A stretch of 64,000 nt of DNA, taken from NCBI RefSeq assembly GCF_022899245.1, contig NZ_JALJAZ010000001.1:961501-1025500 (forward strand), read 5' to 3'. A model generated the notes under the pieces. That model did no database searches. It saw nothing but the letters and a program-made list of their open reading frames with translations, and was not told the origin of the DNA. This DNA is from Falsirhodobacter halotolerans. GTDB lineage: Bacteria > Pseudomonadota > Alphaproteobacteria > Rhodobacterales > Rhodobacteraceae. Positions 53,308 through 62,321 of this stretch are shown piece after piece. Both the position numbers and the translations under genes were made by a program. Position 1 is the stretch's first letter. Every line of letters starts with the position of its first letter.

Positions 53308-53323
53308 TTAACAGTCCGGTAAC
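53308..53323. promoter_or_regulatory. CtrA-like site upstream of the DUF6456 gene
   Basis: TTAA-N7-GTAAC matches the CtrA full-site pattern TTAA-N7-TTAAC with one mismatch. It lies 61-76 bp before the DUF6456 start. CtrA is the alphaproteobacterial cell-cycle and motility/GTA regulator. A single imperfect site read by eye is weak evidence. Confidence 0.25.
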
Positions 53324-53383
53324 CATCTCACGCCATAGGTCACATTGTGGCGAAAAGAAGGCCACTACGATCTGCGAGGACAT

Positions 53384-54397
53384 ATGGGCCAGCTCACTGC
53401 TTTCGACACACTGCCGACCGACCGGATTCCGGCCGCCGCCCGCCTTTACCTCGATCATGTGGAGGGGGGGCTTTCGCTGCGGGCACTGGCGCGGCGGGAG
53501 GGGATCCACGCCTCGACCGTGATGCGGCAGATCCGCCGATACGAAAACCGCCGCGACGATCCGCTGATGGATGCGGCCCTGACCCGTCTGACCCCGAACA
53601 AGAAAGCGCCCGAGATGATCGCCCAATCCCGCCCCGCATCCACCGACCTGCGTCTTGAGGTGGAGGCCGTTCGCGCCCTGCGCCGCATGGCCGAGCCGCA
53701 GACGGTTTTGGCCTTCGCCGCGGGCATGGACAAGGCGGTGGTGCTGCGGGAGCTGCCGGGGGTGGACCCGCAGCGTCTGGCCGTGATTGACCGCGCGGTG
53801 GCCGAGGCGCTGATCCTGAAGGACTGGATCGCCTGCCGCACGGCGGGGCGGATCAGCACCTATGTCATCGCGAATGCGGGCAAGGCGCAGCTGCGCGCGG
53901 GGTTGGCCGAAGCGCCGGCGGGGTTCGATTGGGCGGGCGCGGATGCGGCGGAACGGCTGCCCCGATACGGTCAGGCGGAAACGCCGGTGGCGGTTATGGG
54001 TCGGCGGTTGGACAAGGATGGCAAGCCCTTCCTTCCCCCCGAACTGGTCATGGCGGCGGAACGCCTGCGTGAGGATTTCGAATTGGCGCAGATGGCCTCC
54101 GCCACCACCCAGAACTGGGAGCGGTTTCTGGATGGCGGCGCGCGCAGCACGGGCGGCGACGCGGATGGGCGTGGGCCGGCGGCGGCGCGGGAACGGGTGG
54201 CGGGCGCGTTGCGCGATCTGGGGCCGGGTCTGGGCGACGTGGTCCTGCGCGTCTGCTGCTATCTCGAAGGGCTGGAGCAGTGCGAAAAGCGGATGGGCTG
54301 GGCCGCGCGGTCGGGCAAGGTGGTCCTGCGCATCGGGTTGGAGCGGTTGCGCCGCCACTACGCCGAACGTTATGGCCGAGGGCCGATGATCGGATGA
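53384..54397 (+). CDS. DUF6456 protein with N-terminal helix-turn-helix
   Basis: A 337-residue putative DNA-binding protein of the alphaproteobacterial DUF6456 group. Residues 18-52 form a resolvase/sigma-like HTH (LSLRALARREGIHASTVMRQIRRYE). The C-terminal 140 residues carry the family domain (MAAERLREDFELAQM, CCYLEGLEQCEKRMGWAARSGKVVLRIGLERLRRHY). The target and role are unknown. ATG 53384 has AGGA 4 nt upstream. It converges on the peroxiredoxin gene with a shared terminator. Confidence 0.82.
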   Translation: MGQLTAFDTLPTDRIPAAARLYLDHVEGGLSLRALARREGIHASTVMRQIRRYENRRDDPLMDAALTRLTPNKKAPEMIAQSRPASTDLRLEVEAVRALRRMAEPQTVLAFAAGMDKAVVLRELPGVDPQRLAVIDRAVAEALILKDWIACRTAGRISTYVIANAGKAQLRAGLAEAPAGFDWAGADAAERLPRYGQAETPVAVMGRRLDKDGKPFLPPELVMAAERLREDFELAQMASATTQNWERFLDGGARSTGGDADGRGPAAARERVAGALRDLGPGLGDVVLRVCCYLEGLEQCEKRMGWAARSGKVVLRIGLERLRRHYAERYGRGPMIG

Positions 54398-54410
54398 CGC
54401 GGATCGAATG

Positions 54411-54438
54411 AAAAAGGCGCCCCGCGGGGCGCCTTTCG
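54411..54438. terminator. Bidirectional terminator between DUF6456 and peroxiredoxin genes
   Basis: AAAGGCGCCCC/GGGGCGCCTTT, an 11-bp palindrome with a minimal loop, preceded by further A and followed by a T-rich stretch. It serves both converging genes. Confidence 0.85.
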
Positions 54439-54439
54439 T

Positions 54440-54988
54440 TTAGGCGGCTTTGGCGTTTTGCTGATCGCGCAGCCAGGCCAGCACGGTTTCGGGTGAGGAT
54501 TCCCCATACGGATCTTCGCCGAAATTGTCGCACAGGCCCGGTTCTTCGAACCACGCCTCCACCACGCCGTCGTTGACGACGGCGGCATAGCGCCACGAAC
54601 GTTGGCCGAAACCGAGGTTGTCTTTGGCCACCAGCATTCCGATGCGGCGGGTGAATTCGCCCGATCCGTCGGGGATGACCTTCACGTTCTGCAGGCCCTG
54701 GGCCTTGGCCCATTGGTTCATCACGAAGGCATCGTTGACCGACAGGCAATAGATGTCATCGACACCGGCCGCGCGGAAATCCTCGAACCCGTTCTCGAAC
54801 CCCGGAAGTTGATAGGTGGAGCAGGTGGGCGTGAACGCGCCGGGCAGGGCGAACAGCACGACGCGCTTGTTCGCGAAATAATCGGCGGTGGTCTTCATCT
54901 CCCACCGGAAGGGATTCGGCCCTTCGATGGACTCGTCCCGCACGCGGGTCTTGAAGTTGACGGAAGGCAGCTTAACGCCCGTTTGCAT
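54440..54988 (-). CDS. Peroxiredoxin (Prx5/AhpC-TSA type)
   Basis: Thiol peroxidase of 182 residues. The peroxidatic cysteine motif is PGAFTPTCS near residue 57, typical of Prx5 enzymes that reduce hydrogen and alkyl peroxides, often with glutathione/glutaredoxin. [13 protein letters not shown] and [12 protein letters not shown] are further family features; an additional Cys lies in [13 protein letters not shown] 54988 gives the standard length; the large open frame upstream is antisense to lipA. Confidence 0.93.
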   Translation of the reverse strand: MQTGVKLPSVNFKTRVRDESIEGPNPFRWEMKTTADYFANKRVVLFALPGAFTPTCSTYQLPGFENGFEDFRAAGVDDIYCLSVNDAFVMNQWAKAQGLQNVKVIPDGSGEFTRRIGMLVAKDNLGFGQRSWRYAAVVNDGVVEAWFEEPGLCDNFGEDPYGESSPETVLAWLRDQQNAKAA

Positions 54989-55136
54989 CGTGTCATCCTC
55001 TGGAGTTGTGGTCCTTGCGGACCGACTACTCCTCCCCGCGCGCAAGGTAAACCCAACTGGCCCGCCCATCAAGGTTGCGCGCGGGGGGCGTTCGACATAT
55101 GTGATGCGGACCACTTTTTCGAAGGGAAGCCCCGCC

Positions 55137-56084
55137 GTGCGTGACCTCAAGATCCCGGACCAGCGCCACCCTGAAAAGGCGCATCGCGCCGACAATGCCC
55201 AACCCAAGAAGCCGGACTGGATCCGGGTGAAGGCCCCGACCTCGGCCGGATACAAGGCGACGCGCGACATCATCAAGGAAAACCGGCTGGTCACGGTGTG
55301 CGAGGAGGCGGGCTGCCCCAACGTGGGCGAGTGCTGGAGCCAGGGCCACGCCACCATGATGATCATGGGCGAGATCTGCACACGCGGCTGCACCTTCTGC
55401 AACGTGGCGACCGGCAAACCCCAAAGCCTCGACGCGTTCGAACCGGGCCGCGTGGCCCATGCGGTGGCGAAGCTGGGTCTGAACCACGTCGTCATCACCT
55501 CGGTCGATCGCGACGATCTGGACGATGGCGGGGCGGAGCATTTCGCCCAGACGATCCGCGCGATCCGTCACCGTTCGCCCACCACCACGATCGAGATCCT
55601 GACGCCGGACTTTCTGAAATGCGCGCCCTCCGCCGTGGAAAAGGTGGTCGAGGCGAAGCCGGACGTGTTCAACCACAACATGGAAACCGTCCCGAGCCTT
55701 TACCTCGAGGTGCGCCCGGGCGCGCGGTATTTCCATTCGCTGCGCCTGTTGCAGCGCGTGAAGGAGATGGATCCGACCATTTTCACCAAATCCGGCATCA
55801 TGGTGGGTCTGGGTGAGAATGGGGTCGAGGTGCGGCAGGTCATGGACGACATGCGCGCCGCCGACATCGATTTCCTGACCATCGGGCAATATCTGCAACC
55901 GACGCCCAAGCACCACCGCGTGGACCGGTTCGTCACGCCCGAGGAATTCGCCAGCTACGAGAAGGCGGCCTATGGCAAGGGCTTCCTGATGGTGTCGGCC
56001 ACGCCGCTGACGCGCTCCTCCTATCATGCGGGCGACGATTTCGCGCGGCTGCGGGATGCGCGGTTGGCCAAACTGGGTGCTTGA
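55137..56084 (+). CDS. lipA: Lipoyl synthase
   Basis: Radical-SAM enzyme that inserts two sulfurs into octanoyl groups on lipoyl domains, here including those of PdhB and PdhC. It has 315 residues. The auxiliary cluster cysteines are in [12 protein letters not shown], the radical-SAM CxxxCxxC in CTRGCTFC, and the C-terminal RSSY serine ligand is present. I chose GTG 55137 ([14 protein letters not shown]), the usual relative start, with GGGAA upstream; ATG 55104 is possible. Confidence 0.95.
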   Translation: MRDLKIPDQRHPEKAHRADNAQPKKPDWIRVKAPTSAGYKATRDIIKENRLVTVCEEAGCPNVGECWSQGHATMMIMGEICTRGCTFCNVATGKPQSLDAFEPGRVAHAVAKLGLNHVVITSVDRDDLDDGGAEHFAQTIRAIRHRSPTTTIEILTPDFLKCAPSAVEKVVEAKPDVFNHNMETVPSLYLEVRPGARYFHSLRLLQRVKEMDPTIFTKSGIMVGLGENGVEVRQVMDDMRAADIDFLTIGQYLQPTPKHHRVDRFVTPEEFASYEKAAYGKGFLMVSATPLTRSSYHAGDDFARLRDARLAKLGA

Positions 56085-57593
<1,509 letters not shown>

Positions 57594-57598
57594 CCCGG

Positions 57599-58123
57599 AT
57601 GCGGGCCTTCCTTGCCATCCCGGTGCCCGAGGCGCTGGCGGCGGTGCTGGACCCGCTGACTGACCTGCCCAATACGCGGGCCGTCGATACCCCGCACCTG
57701 ACCTTGCATTTTCTGGGCGAGGTGCGGGACGCCGTTCTGGCCGAGGCGTGGGAGGATGTCGCAACCCTTCCCCTGCGCCCCGTGACCCTGACCTTGGGCG
57801 CGTTGGACACGCTGGCCTCGGGCGCGGTGGTGGTCCATGTGGTGCCGGAGCCTGCCTTGATCGACCTGCATGACGCCTTGGCCCGCCGCTTGCGGCAGGC
57901 GGGGCTGGACCTGCCGCGCCGCCGGTTTCGCCCGCACATCACCGTCGCGCGCCACGGCACCCTGACGGGTGCGGAGGCGGAACGGCTGGCCTCCGCGCTT
58001 GGCCGAGCCGCCCGGCCCGTGGGGCAGGCGGCGGCAGAGCGGCTGGTTCTCTATCAATCCCTGCTTCGCCCCGACGGCGCCGAATATCACGAGCTGGACG
58101 ATCTGGACTTTCCCCAAGATTGA
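57599..58123 (+). CDS. thpR: RNA 2',3'-cyclic phosphodiesterase
   Basis: 2H-phosphoesterase of 174 residues with both HxTx motifs (HLTLHFLGE near residue 38, HITVARHG near 117). Such enzymes open 2',3'-cyclic ends of RNA. It begins 5 bp after the guaB stop and is probably cotranscribed. The cobalamin riboswitch follows 31 bp after its stop. Confidence 0.92.
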   Translation: MRAFLAIPVPEALAAVLDPLTDLPNTRAVDTPHLTLHFLGEVRDAVLAEAWEDVATLPLRPVTLTLGALDTLASGAVVVHVVPEPALIDLHDALARRLRQAGLDLPRRRFRPHITVARHGTLTGAEAERLASALGRAARPVGQAAAERLVLYQSLLRPDGAEYHELDDLDFPQD

Positions 58124-58154
58124 CAGGGGCCGCCGGACCCCCTAACCCCAAGGG

Positions 58155-58310
58155 CGACGGTTCCCTCACGGGATCAAAAGGGAATGCGGTGAAGTCCGCA
58201 ACTGCCCCCGCAACTGTAGGCGGCCGCGTCGCACATGGCCCAAGGGCCGGCCACTGCCATCGGCGGGAAGGCGTGCCACGCAACGGACGCGAGTCAGGAG
58301 ACCTGCCGTC
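58155..58310 (+). promoter_or_regulatory. Cobalamin riboswitch
   Basis: All conserved blocks are present in order: the opening GGTTCCC, GGGAATGCGGTGAAGTCCGC, the core ACTGCCCCCGCAACTGTA, CCACTG...GGGAAGGC, and the B12 box GAGTCAGGAGACCTGCC. It lies 64 bp before btuF, so vitamin B12 should repress the importer, probably by masking the ribosome site; I see no clear terminator stem. Confidence 0.95.
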
Positions 58311-58373
58311 AGCCGGAACGATCCGGCCCTGTCCCATATGCGATGTGCGGTGGGCGCATCGAGGAGAATGACG

Positions 58374-59369
58374 ATGCGCATCCTGCTTCCGCCGCTTCTG
58401 GTCGGCCTGTTGTCCACCCCCGCCCTTGCGGCCCCCGTCACCATCGAGAACTGCGGCCGCACCCTGACATTCGAGGCCGCGCCGACCCGGGCCGTGTCGA
58501 TGGGTCAGGGCATGACCGAAATCGCCTATACCCTGGGTCTGGCCCCGTCCATCGCGGGCACGGCGATCTGGATCGGGCCGCTTCCGGCCGCGATTGCCGA
58601 AGATGATGCGGGCATTCCCCACCTGTCGGAAAGCGGCAGCCCCAGTTTCGAATCCGTCCTGTCCGTTCGTCCCGATCTGGTGATGACCGAATGGTATGCC
58701 GATGTCGAACCCGGAAGCGGGCGTGTGGCCAGCATGGAGCAGTTCGACGATTTCCGGCTGCCCGTCTATGTGAACCCCGGCGAATGCGCGAAATCGGATT
58801 TCAGCACGGGGGACGGCGCGCGGGAGGTGGCGTGGACGACGGACCTCATCTATCGCACCGTTGACGAGATGGCGGCGATCTTCGCCGTTCCCGACCGGGG
58901 CGCCGCCCTGACTGCGGCCCTGCGGACCCGCGAGGCGGAGGCCGAAGGCGCCGCGGTGGGGGCGGGCCGGGATGTGAAGGTGGTCTACTGGTTCTCCAGC
59001 CCCGAAATCGACGGCGAGGCCTATGTCGCCGGGGCGTTGGGTGCGCCGGGATATATGTCGAAGGTGGTCGGCCTGACGAACGTCATCACCTCGAACGAGG
59101 AATGGCCGCTGGTGGGCTGGGAAACCATCGCCGCCGCCGATCCCGACGTGATCGTGCTGGGCGAGATGGACCGCCGCCGCTATGCCGCCGACAGCGCCGC
59201 CTCCAAACGGCAGTTTCTGGAAACCGATCCCGTCGCGCGCAACATCACGGCGGTGCGCGAGGGCCGGATCGTGGTGATGGACGCGCAGGGAATGAACGGA
59301 ACCATCCGCACCTTCGACGCCATCGACACCTTGGCGGCGGCCCTGCGCGGGATGGACCTCGCCCCATGA
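58374..59369 (+). CDS. btuF: Cobalamin-type ABC transporter substrate-binding protein
   Basis: Periplasmic receptor of 331 residues with a signal peptide (to about A22) and a two-lobed helical-backbone fold of the BtuF/FhuD class (RAVSMGQGMTEIAYTLGL; LSVRPDLVMTEWY; LVGWETIAAADPDVIVLGEM). Iron-siderophore receptors look similar; the riboswitch argues for corrinoid. GAGGAG is 7 nt before ATG 58374, and the ATG at 58368 is too close to it. The stop overlaps btuC. Confidence 0.88.
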   Translation: MRILLPPLLVGLLSTPALAAPVTIENCGRTLTFEAAPTRAVSMGQGMTEIAYTLGLAPSIAGTAIWIGPLPAAIAEDDAGIPHLSESGSPSFESVLSVRPDLVMTEWYADVEPGSGRVASMEQFDDFRLPVYVNPGECAKSDFSTGDGAREVAWTTDLIYRTVDEMAAIFAVPDRGAALTAALRTREAEAEGAAVGAGRDVKVVYWFSSPEIDGEAYVAGALGAPGYMSKVVGLTNVITSNEEWPLVGWETIAAADPDVIVLGEMDRRRYAADSAASKRQFLETDPVARNITAVREGRIVVMDAQGMNGTIRTFDAIDTLAAALRGMDLAP

Positions 59370-60385
59370 CCAAGGGCCATCTTGGCTGGATGGCGGTCAT
59401 CCTGGCGGGGGGGGCGGCGCTGGTCCTGACCATGGCGCTGGCCGTATCCGTGGGGGAGGCCCCCATTCCCTTGCGCGCGGTGTTCGCGGCGGTGTCGAAC
59501 GGTGTGATCGGCACCGATCTGCCGGTGGACCGGATGGAGGCGGGGATCATCTGGCACTATCGCCTCAGCCGCGCGATCGTCACGGCCTGCTGCGGGGGTG
59601 CGCTGGCCCTTTCGGGGGCGGTGTTGCAGGCGCTGCTGCGCAATCCGCTGGCCGAGCCTTATCTCCTTGGGATTTCGGCAGGGGCGTCGACCGGGGCGGT
59701 GGCGGTCATGGTGCTGGGCGTGGGCGCGGGGACGATCGGCCTGTCGATGGGCGCGCTGGTGGGGGCCGTGGCGGCCTTCGCCTTCGTCGTCCTGCTGGCG
59801 CAGGGCGCGGGCGGCGGGATCGAGCGGATCATCCTTGCCGGTATCGCCGGATCGCAACTTTTCAACGCGGCCACCTCGTTCATCGTCACCACATCGGCCA
59901 GCGCCGAACAGGCGCGGGGGGTGATGTTCTGGTTGCTGGGCGGGCTTGGTGGCATCCGGTGGCCCGACGTCTGGGTGGCGGTGCCGGTGGTGGTCCTGGG
60001 GCTCGCCCTGTGCCTGCGCCACGCCCGCGCGCTGGACGCCTTCGCCTTTGGCGAGGAGGCGGCGGCCAGTCTGGGCGTGGCGGTCGGGCGGCTGCGGGTC
60101 ATTCTGTTCGCCGTGACCGCATTGATGACCGGCGTGATGGTCAGCCTTGTGGGGGCGGTGGGCTTCGTGGGTCTGGTCGTGCCCCATGCGGTGCGGTTCC
60201 TGACGGGGGCCGACCACATGCGCCTGCTTCCGGCCTGCGTCGGGGCGGGGGCGATCTTCATGGTGCTGGCCGATATCCTGTCGCGCATCATCGTGCCGGG
60301 GCAGGTGGTGCCCATTGGGGTCGTGACCGCGTTGTTCGGGGCCCCGGTCTTCACCCTTATTCTGCTGGGGACGCGACGGGGATGA
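59366..60385 (+). CDS. btuC: Cobalamin-type ABC transporter permease
   Basis: FecCD/BtuC-type membrane subunit, 339 residues with about ten helices. Signatures: GGALALSGAVLQALLRNPLAEPYLLGIS and GFVGLVVPHAVRFLTGADHMRLLP (the coupling region). Start 59366 overlaps btuF and the stop overlaps btuD (ATGA at 60382-60385). Confidence 0.92.
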   Translation: MTKGHLGWMAVILAGGAALVLTMALAVSVGEAPIPLRAVFAAVSNGVIGTDLPVDRMEAGIIWHYRLSRAIVTACCGGALALSGAVLQALLRNPLAEPYLLGISAGASTGAVAVMVLGVGAGTIGLSMGALVGAVAAFAFVVLLAQGAGGGIERIILAGIAGSQLFNAATSFIVTTSASAEQARGVMFWLLGGLGGIRWPDVWVAVPVVVLGLALCLRHARALDAFAFGEEAAASLGVAVGRLRVILFAVTALMTGVMVSLVGAVGFVGLVVPHAVRFLTGADHMRLLPACVGAGAIFMVLADILSRIIVPGQVVPIGVVTALFGAPVFTLILLGTRRG

Positions 60386-61137
60386 GCTTTCAGGTCCGCC
60401 ATCTGGGCTTTGCCCATCGCACACACGCCATCCTGCACGATGTGACCTTCGACGTGCAGACGGGGGAGATTCTGGGGATCCTCGGGCCGAACGGATCGGG
60501 CAAGTCAAGCCTGTTGCGCCTGATGGCGGGCAGCCGCCGCCCTGCGACGGGCCGGGTCACGCTGGAAGGCGTGGCGGTGGCCGACATGCCGCGTCGCCAG
60601 TTGGCGGGGCGTCTGGCCGTCGTGGCGCAGAAAAGCGAGACGAGTTTGCGCATGGCTGCGGTGGATGTGGTGCGGCTGGGTCGCCTGCCACGCCGCGGCC
60701 CCTTCACGGCGTGGACCGCGGGGGATGAGGCGGCGGTGTCCGACGCGTTGGAGCGCGTGGGAATGACGGCGCATCGCCATCAGGATTGGCACACCTTGTC
60801 GGGGGGGGAGCAGCAGCGCATCCAGATCGCCCGCGCGCTGGCCCAGGATCCGCAGGAGATTCTTCTGGACGAACCCACCAACCATCTGGACATCGCCCAT
60901 CAGTTCGATCTGCTGCGGTTGCTTGCGACCTTGCGGCTGACGACCGTGATCGCGCTGCACGATCTGAACCATGCGGCGATGTTCTGTCACCGGATTCTGG
61001 TGATGGAGGGTGGACGCATCGCCGCCATAGGCCCGCCTGCGGACGTTCTTACGGCGGAGCTGATCCGGCGGGTCTTTCGCGTTCGGGCGGGGGTGGAGAT
61101 TGTGGAGGGATGCCCCCGGATCACCTATTACCCATAA
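60382..61137 (+). CDS. btuD: Cobalamin-type ABC transporter ATP-binding protein
   Basis: ATPase of 251 residues. Walker A GPNGSGKS (35-42), signature LSGGEQQRIQIARAL, Walker B LLDEPTNHLD and the H-loop HDLNHA are canonical for the FepC/BtuD family. It completes btuFCD and is followed at once by a terminator. Confidence 0.93.
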   Translation: MSFQVRHLGFAHRTHAILHDVTFDVQTGEILGILGPNGSGKSSLLRLMAGSRRPATGRVTLEGVAVADMPRRQLAGRLAVVAQKSETSLRMAAVDVVRLGRLPRRGPFTAWTAGDEAAVSDALERVGMTAHRHQDWHTLSGGEQQRIQIARALAQDPQEILLDEPTNHLDIAHQFDLLRLLATLRLTTVIALHDLNHAAMFCHRILVMEGGRIAAIGPPADVLTAELIRRVFRVRAGVEIVEGCPRITYYP

Positions 61138-61138
61138 A

Positions 61139-61164
61139 AAACGCCCGCATCGCTGCGGGCGTTT
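61139..61164. terminator. Bidirectional terminator between btuD and dps
   Basis: AAACGCCCGCA/TGCGGGCGTTT, 11-bp stem with a TCGC loop and flanking A/T bases, 21 bp from the dps stop. Confidence 0.88.
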
Positions 61165-61184
61165 CCGTCACGGCGAAGCCGCCC

Positions 61185-61667
61185 TCAGTTCCCTTCGGAG
61201 TTCGAGCCGATGAACCACGCATCCTTGTCAACCGTCCGGCTGGCCCCGGTGAACAGGTCCGAGGTGTCCTCGTCGCCCGCCTCGCTGGTGGTGTCGATCG
61301 CTTCGCGCAGCGATGCCGCCACTTGCTTGTAGCGTTCGGTCAGCTCCTTGACGTGATCCTTCACCGCGATGATGTCGGTGGGATAGGGGGCGAGTGGCGT
61401 TTCCTTTGCCACATGCTGCGACGTGCCGATCGGCGTGCCGCCCAGAATGACGCAGCGTTCCGCGATGGTGTCCAGAATATCGCTGAGGTTGGTATAGGCG
61501 GAATCCAGAAGTTCGTGGACGCCGATGAAGTTGTTGCCGCGCAGGTTCCAATGCGCCTGCTTCACCGACAGCTGAAGGTCGATCACCATGCTCAGGTTGG
61601 TCTGCAACGCCTCGATCGAGACCTTGGCTGCCTTGTCGTCCAAACCACTTGCGAACCGTTCGCGCAT
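61185..61667 (-). CDS. dps: DNA starvation/stationary-phase protection protein Dps
   Basis: Ferritin-like dodecamer that stores iron and shields DNA during starvation or oxidative stress. It has 160 residues. The intersubunit ferroxidase ligands are visible in KQAHWNLRGNNFIGVHELLDSAY and the acidic ILDTIAERCVILGG. AAAGGA lies 6 nt before ATG 61667; five open codons precede it. Confidence 0.93.
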   Translation of the reverse strand: MRERFASGLDDKAAKVSIEALQTNLSMVIDLQLSVKQAHWNLRGNNFIGVHELLDSAYTNLSDILDTIAERCVILGGTPIGTSQHVAKETPLAPYPTDIIAVKDHVKELTERYKQVAASLREAIDTTSEAGDEDTSDLFTGASRTVDKDAWFIGSNSEGN

Positions 61668-61767
61668 CTTGTGTCCTTTCATTGCCGGGCCGGTGCCCGT
61701 TCACGAGGACAGCGCGCGACCCCGCCCGAAAGTTCCGACAGGGGCGCGAATTTTCATGCGTGGTCCG

Positions 61768-62250
61768 CTATTGGCCGAACGTGCCGCGCAGGTTCTGCAC
61801 GGTCCAGACCAGGGTTTCGGGCGGGTTTTCGGCCAAGGGCGTGACATCGGTGCCGCGAATGGCCTCGGGCAGGGGGTGGCAATCGGCCCAGACCGCGCCC
61901 GCCGGCACGATCCGATCGGAAAAAACGTCGCGGCTGCGATAGAGGGGGACGCTGTAGCCTTCGCGGTATCCGGCAAGATCAAACGTCACCGCATCCAGCC
62001 GCAGGCCCGAGGTGTTGTCGAGGATCAGACGCAGCGGGGTCAGGGGCGGGCAGGTGGTGTCGAACACGACCTCGGTCACAAGGCGCGCGTTCCGGTCCGC
62101 AACGTCGCGCTGCGCGGCCCGTTGATGGGCCAGATAGATGGCGACGCTGGCGAACATCAACGCGACCAGCCCCGCCATGACCGCGACCGTGCGGCGTGTG
62201 AAGCCGATGACCAGAAGCGCCAGAATGGCGGCGGCGACGATGTATCCCAT
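61768..62250 (-). CDS. Hypothetical protein with N-terminal membrane helices
   Basis: A 160-residue protein with two closely spaced hydrophobic segments (about 1-19 and 22-43) and a periplasmic domain of about 110 residues containing two cysteines (DTTCPPLTPL and WADCHPLPEA). I do not recognise a family. A G-rich ribosome site precedes ATG 62250; the longer open frame upstream is antisense to nothing conserved and is rejected. It lies between the beta-helix-like gene and dps, all on the minus strand. Confidence 0.6.
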   Translation of the reverse strand: MGYIVAAAILALLVIGFTRRTVAVMAGLVALMFASVAIYLAHQRAAQRDVADRNARLVTEVVFDTTCPPLTPLRLILDNTSGLRLDAVTFDLAGYREGYSVPLYRSRDVFSDRIVPAGAVWADCHPLPEAIRGTDVTPLAENPPETLVWTVQNLRGTFGQ

Positions 62251-62321
62251 GAATCCCCCCTTGCCCCTGACCATTTGGGGCGAAACGGGGGGAGGGGCAA
62301 GGCGCCAGACCGTCGCGCCGG

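Noticed and set aside
58374-61137. Annotating the ABC cassette as an iron-siderophore importer
   Set aside because: Family sequence alone allows it, but the complete cobalamin riboswitch directly upstream favours corrinoid uptake.
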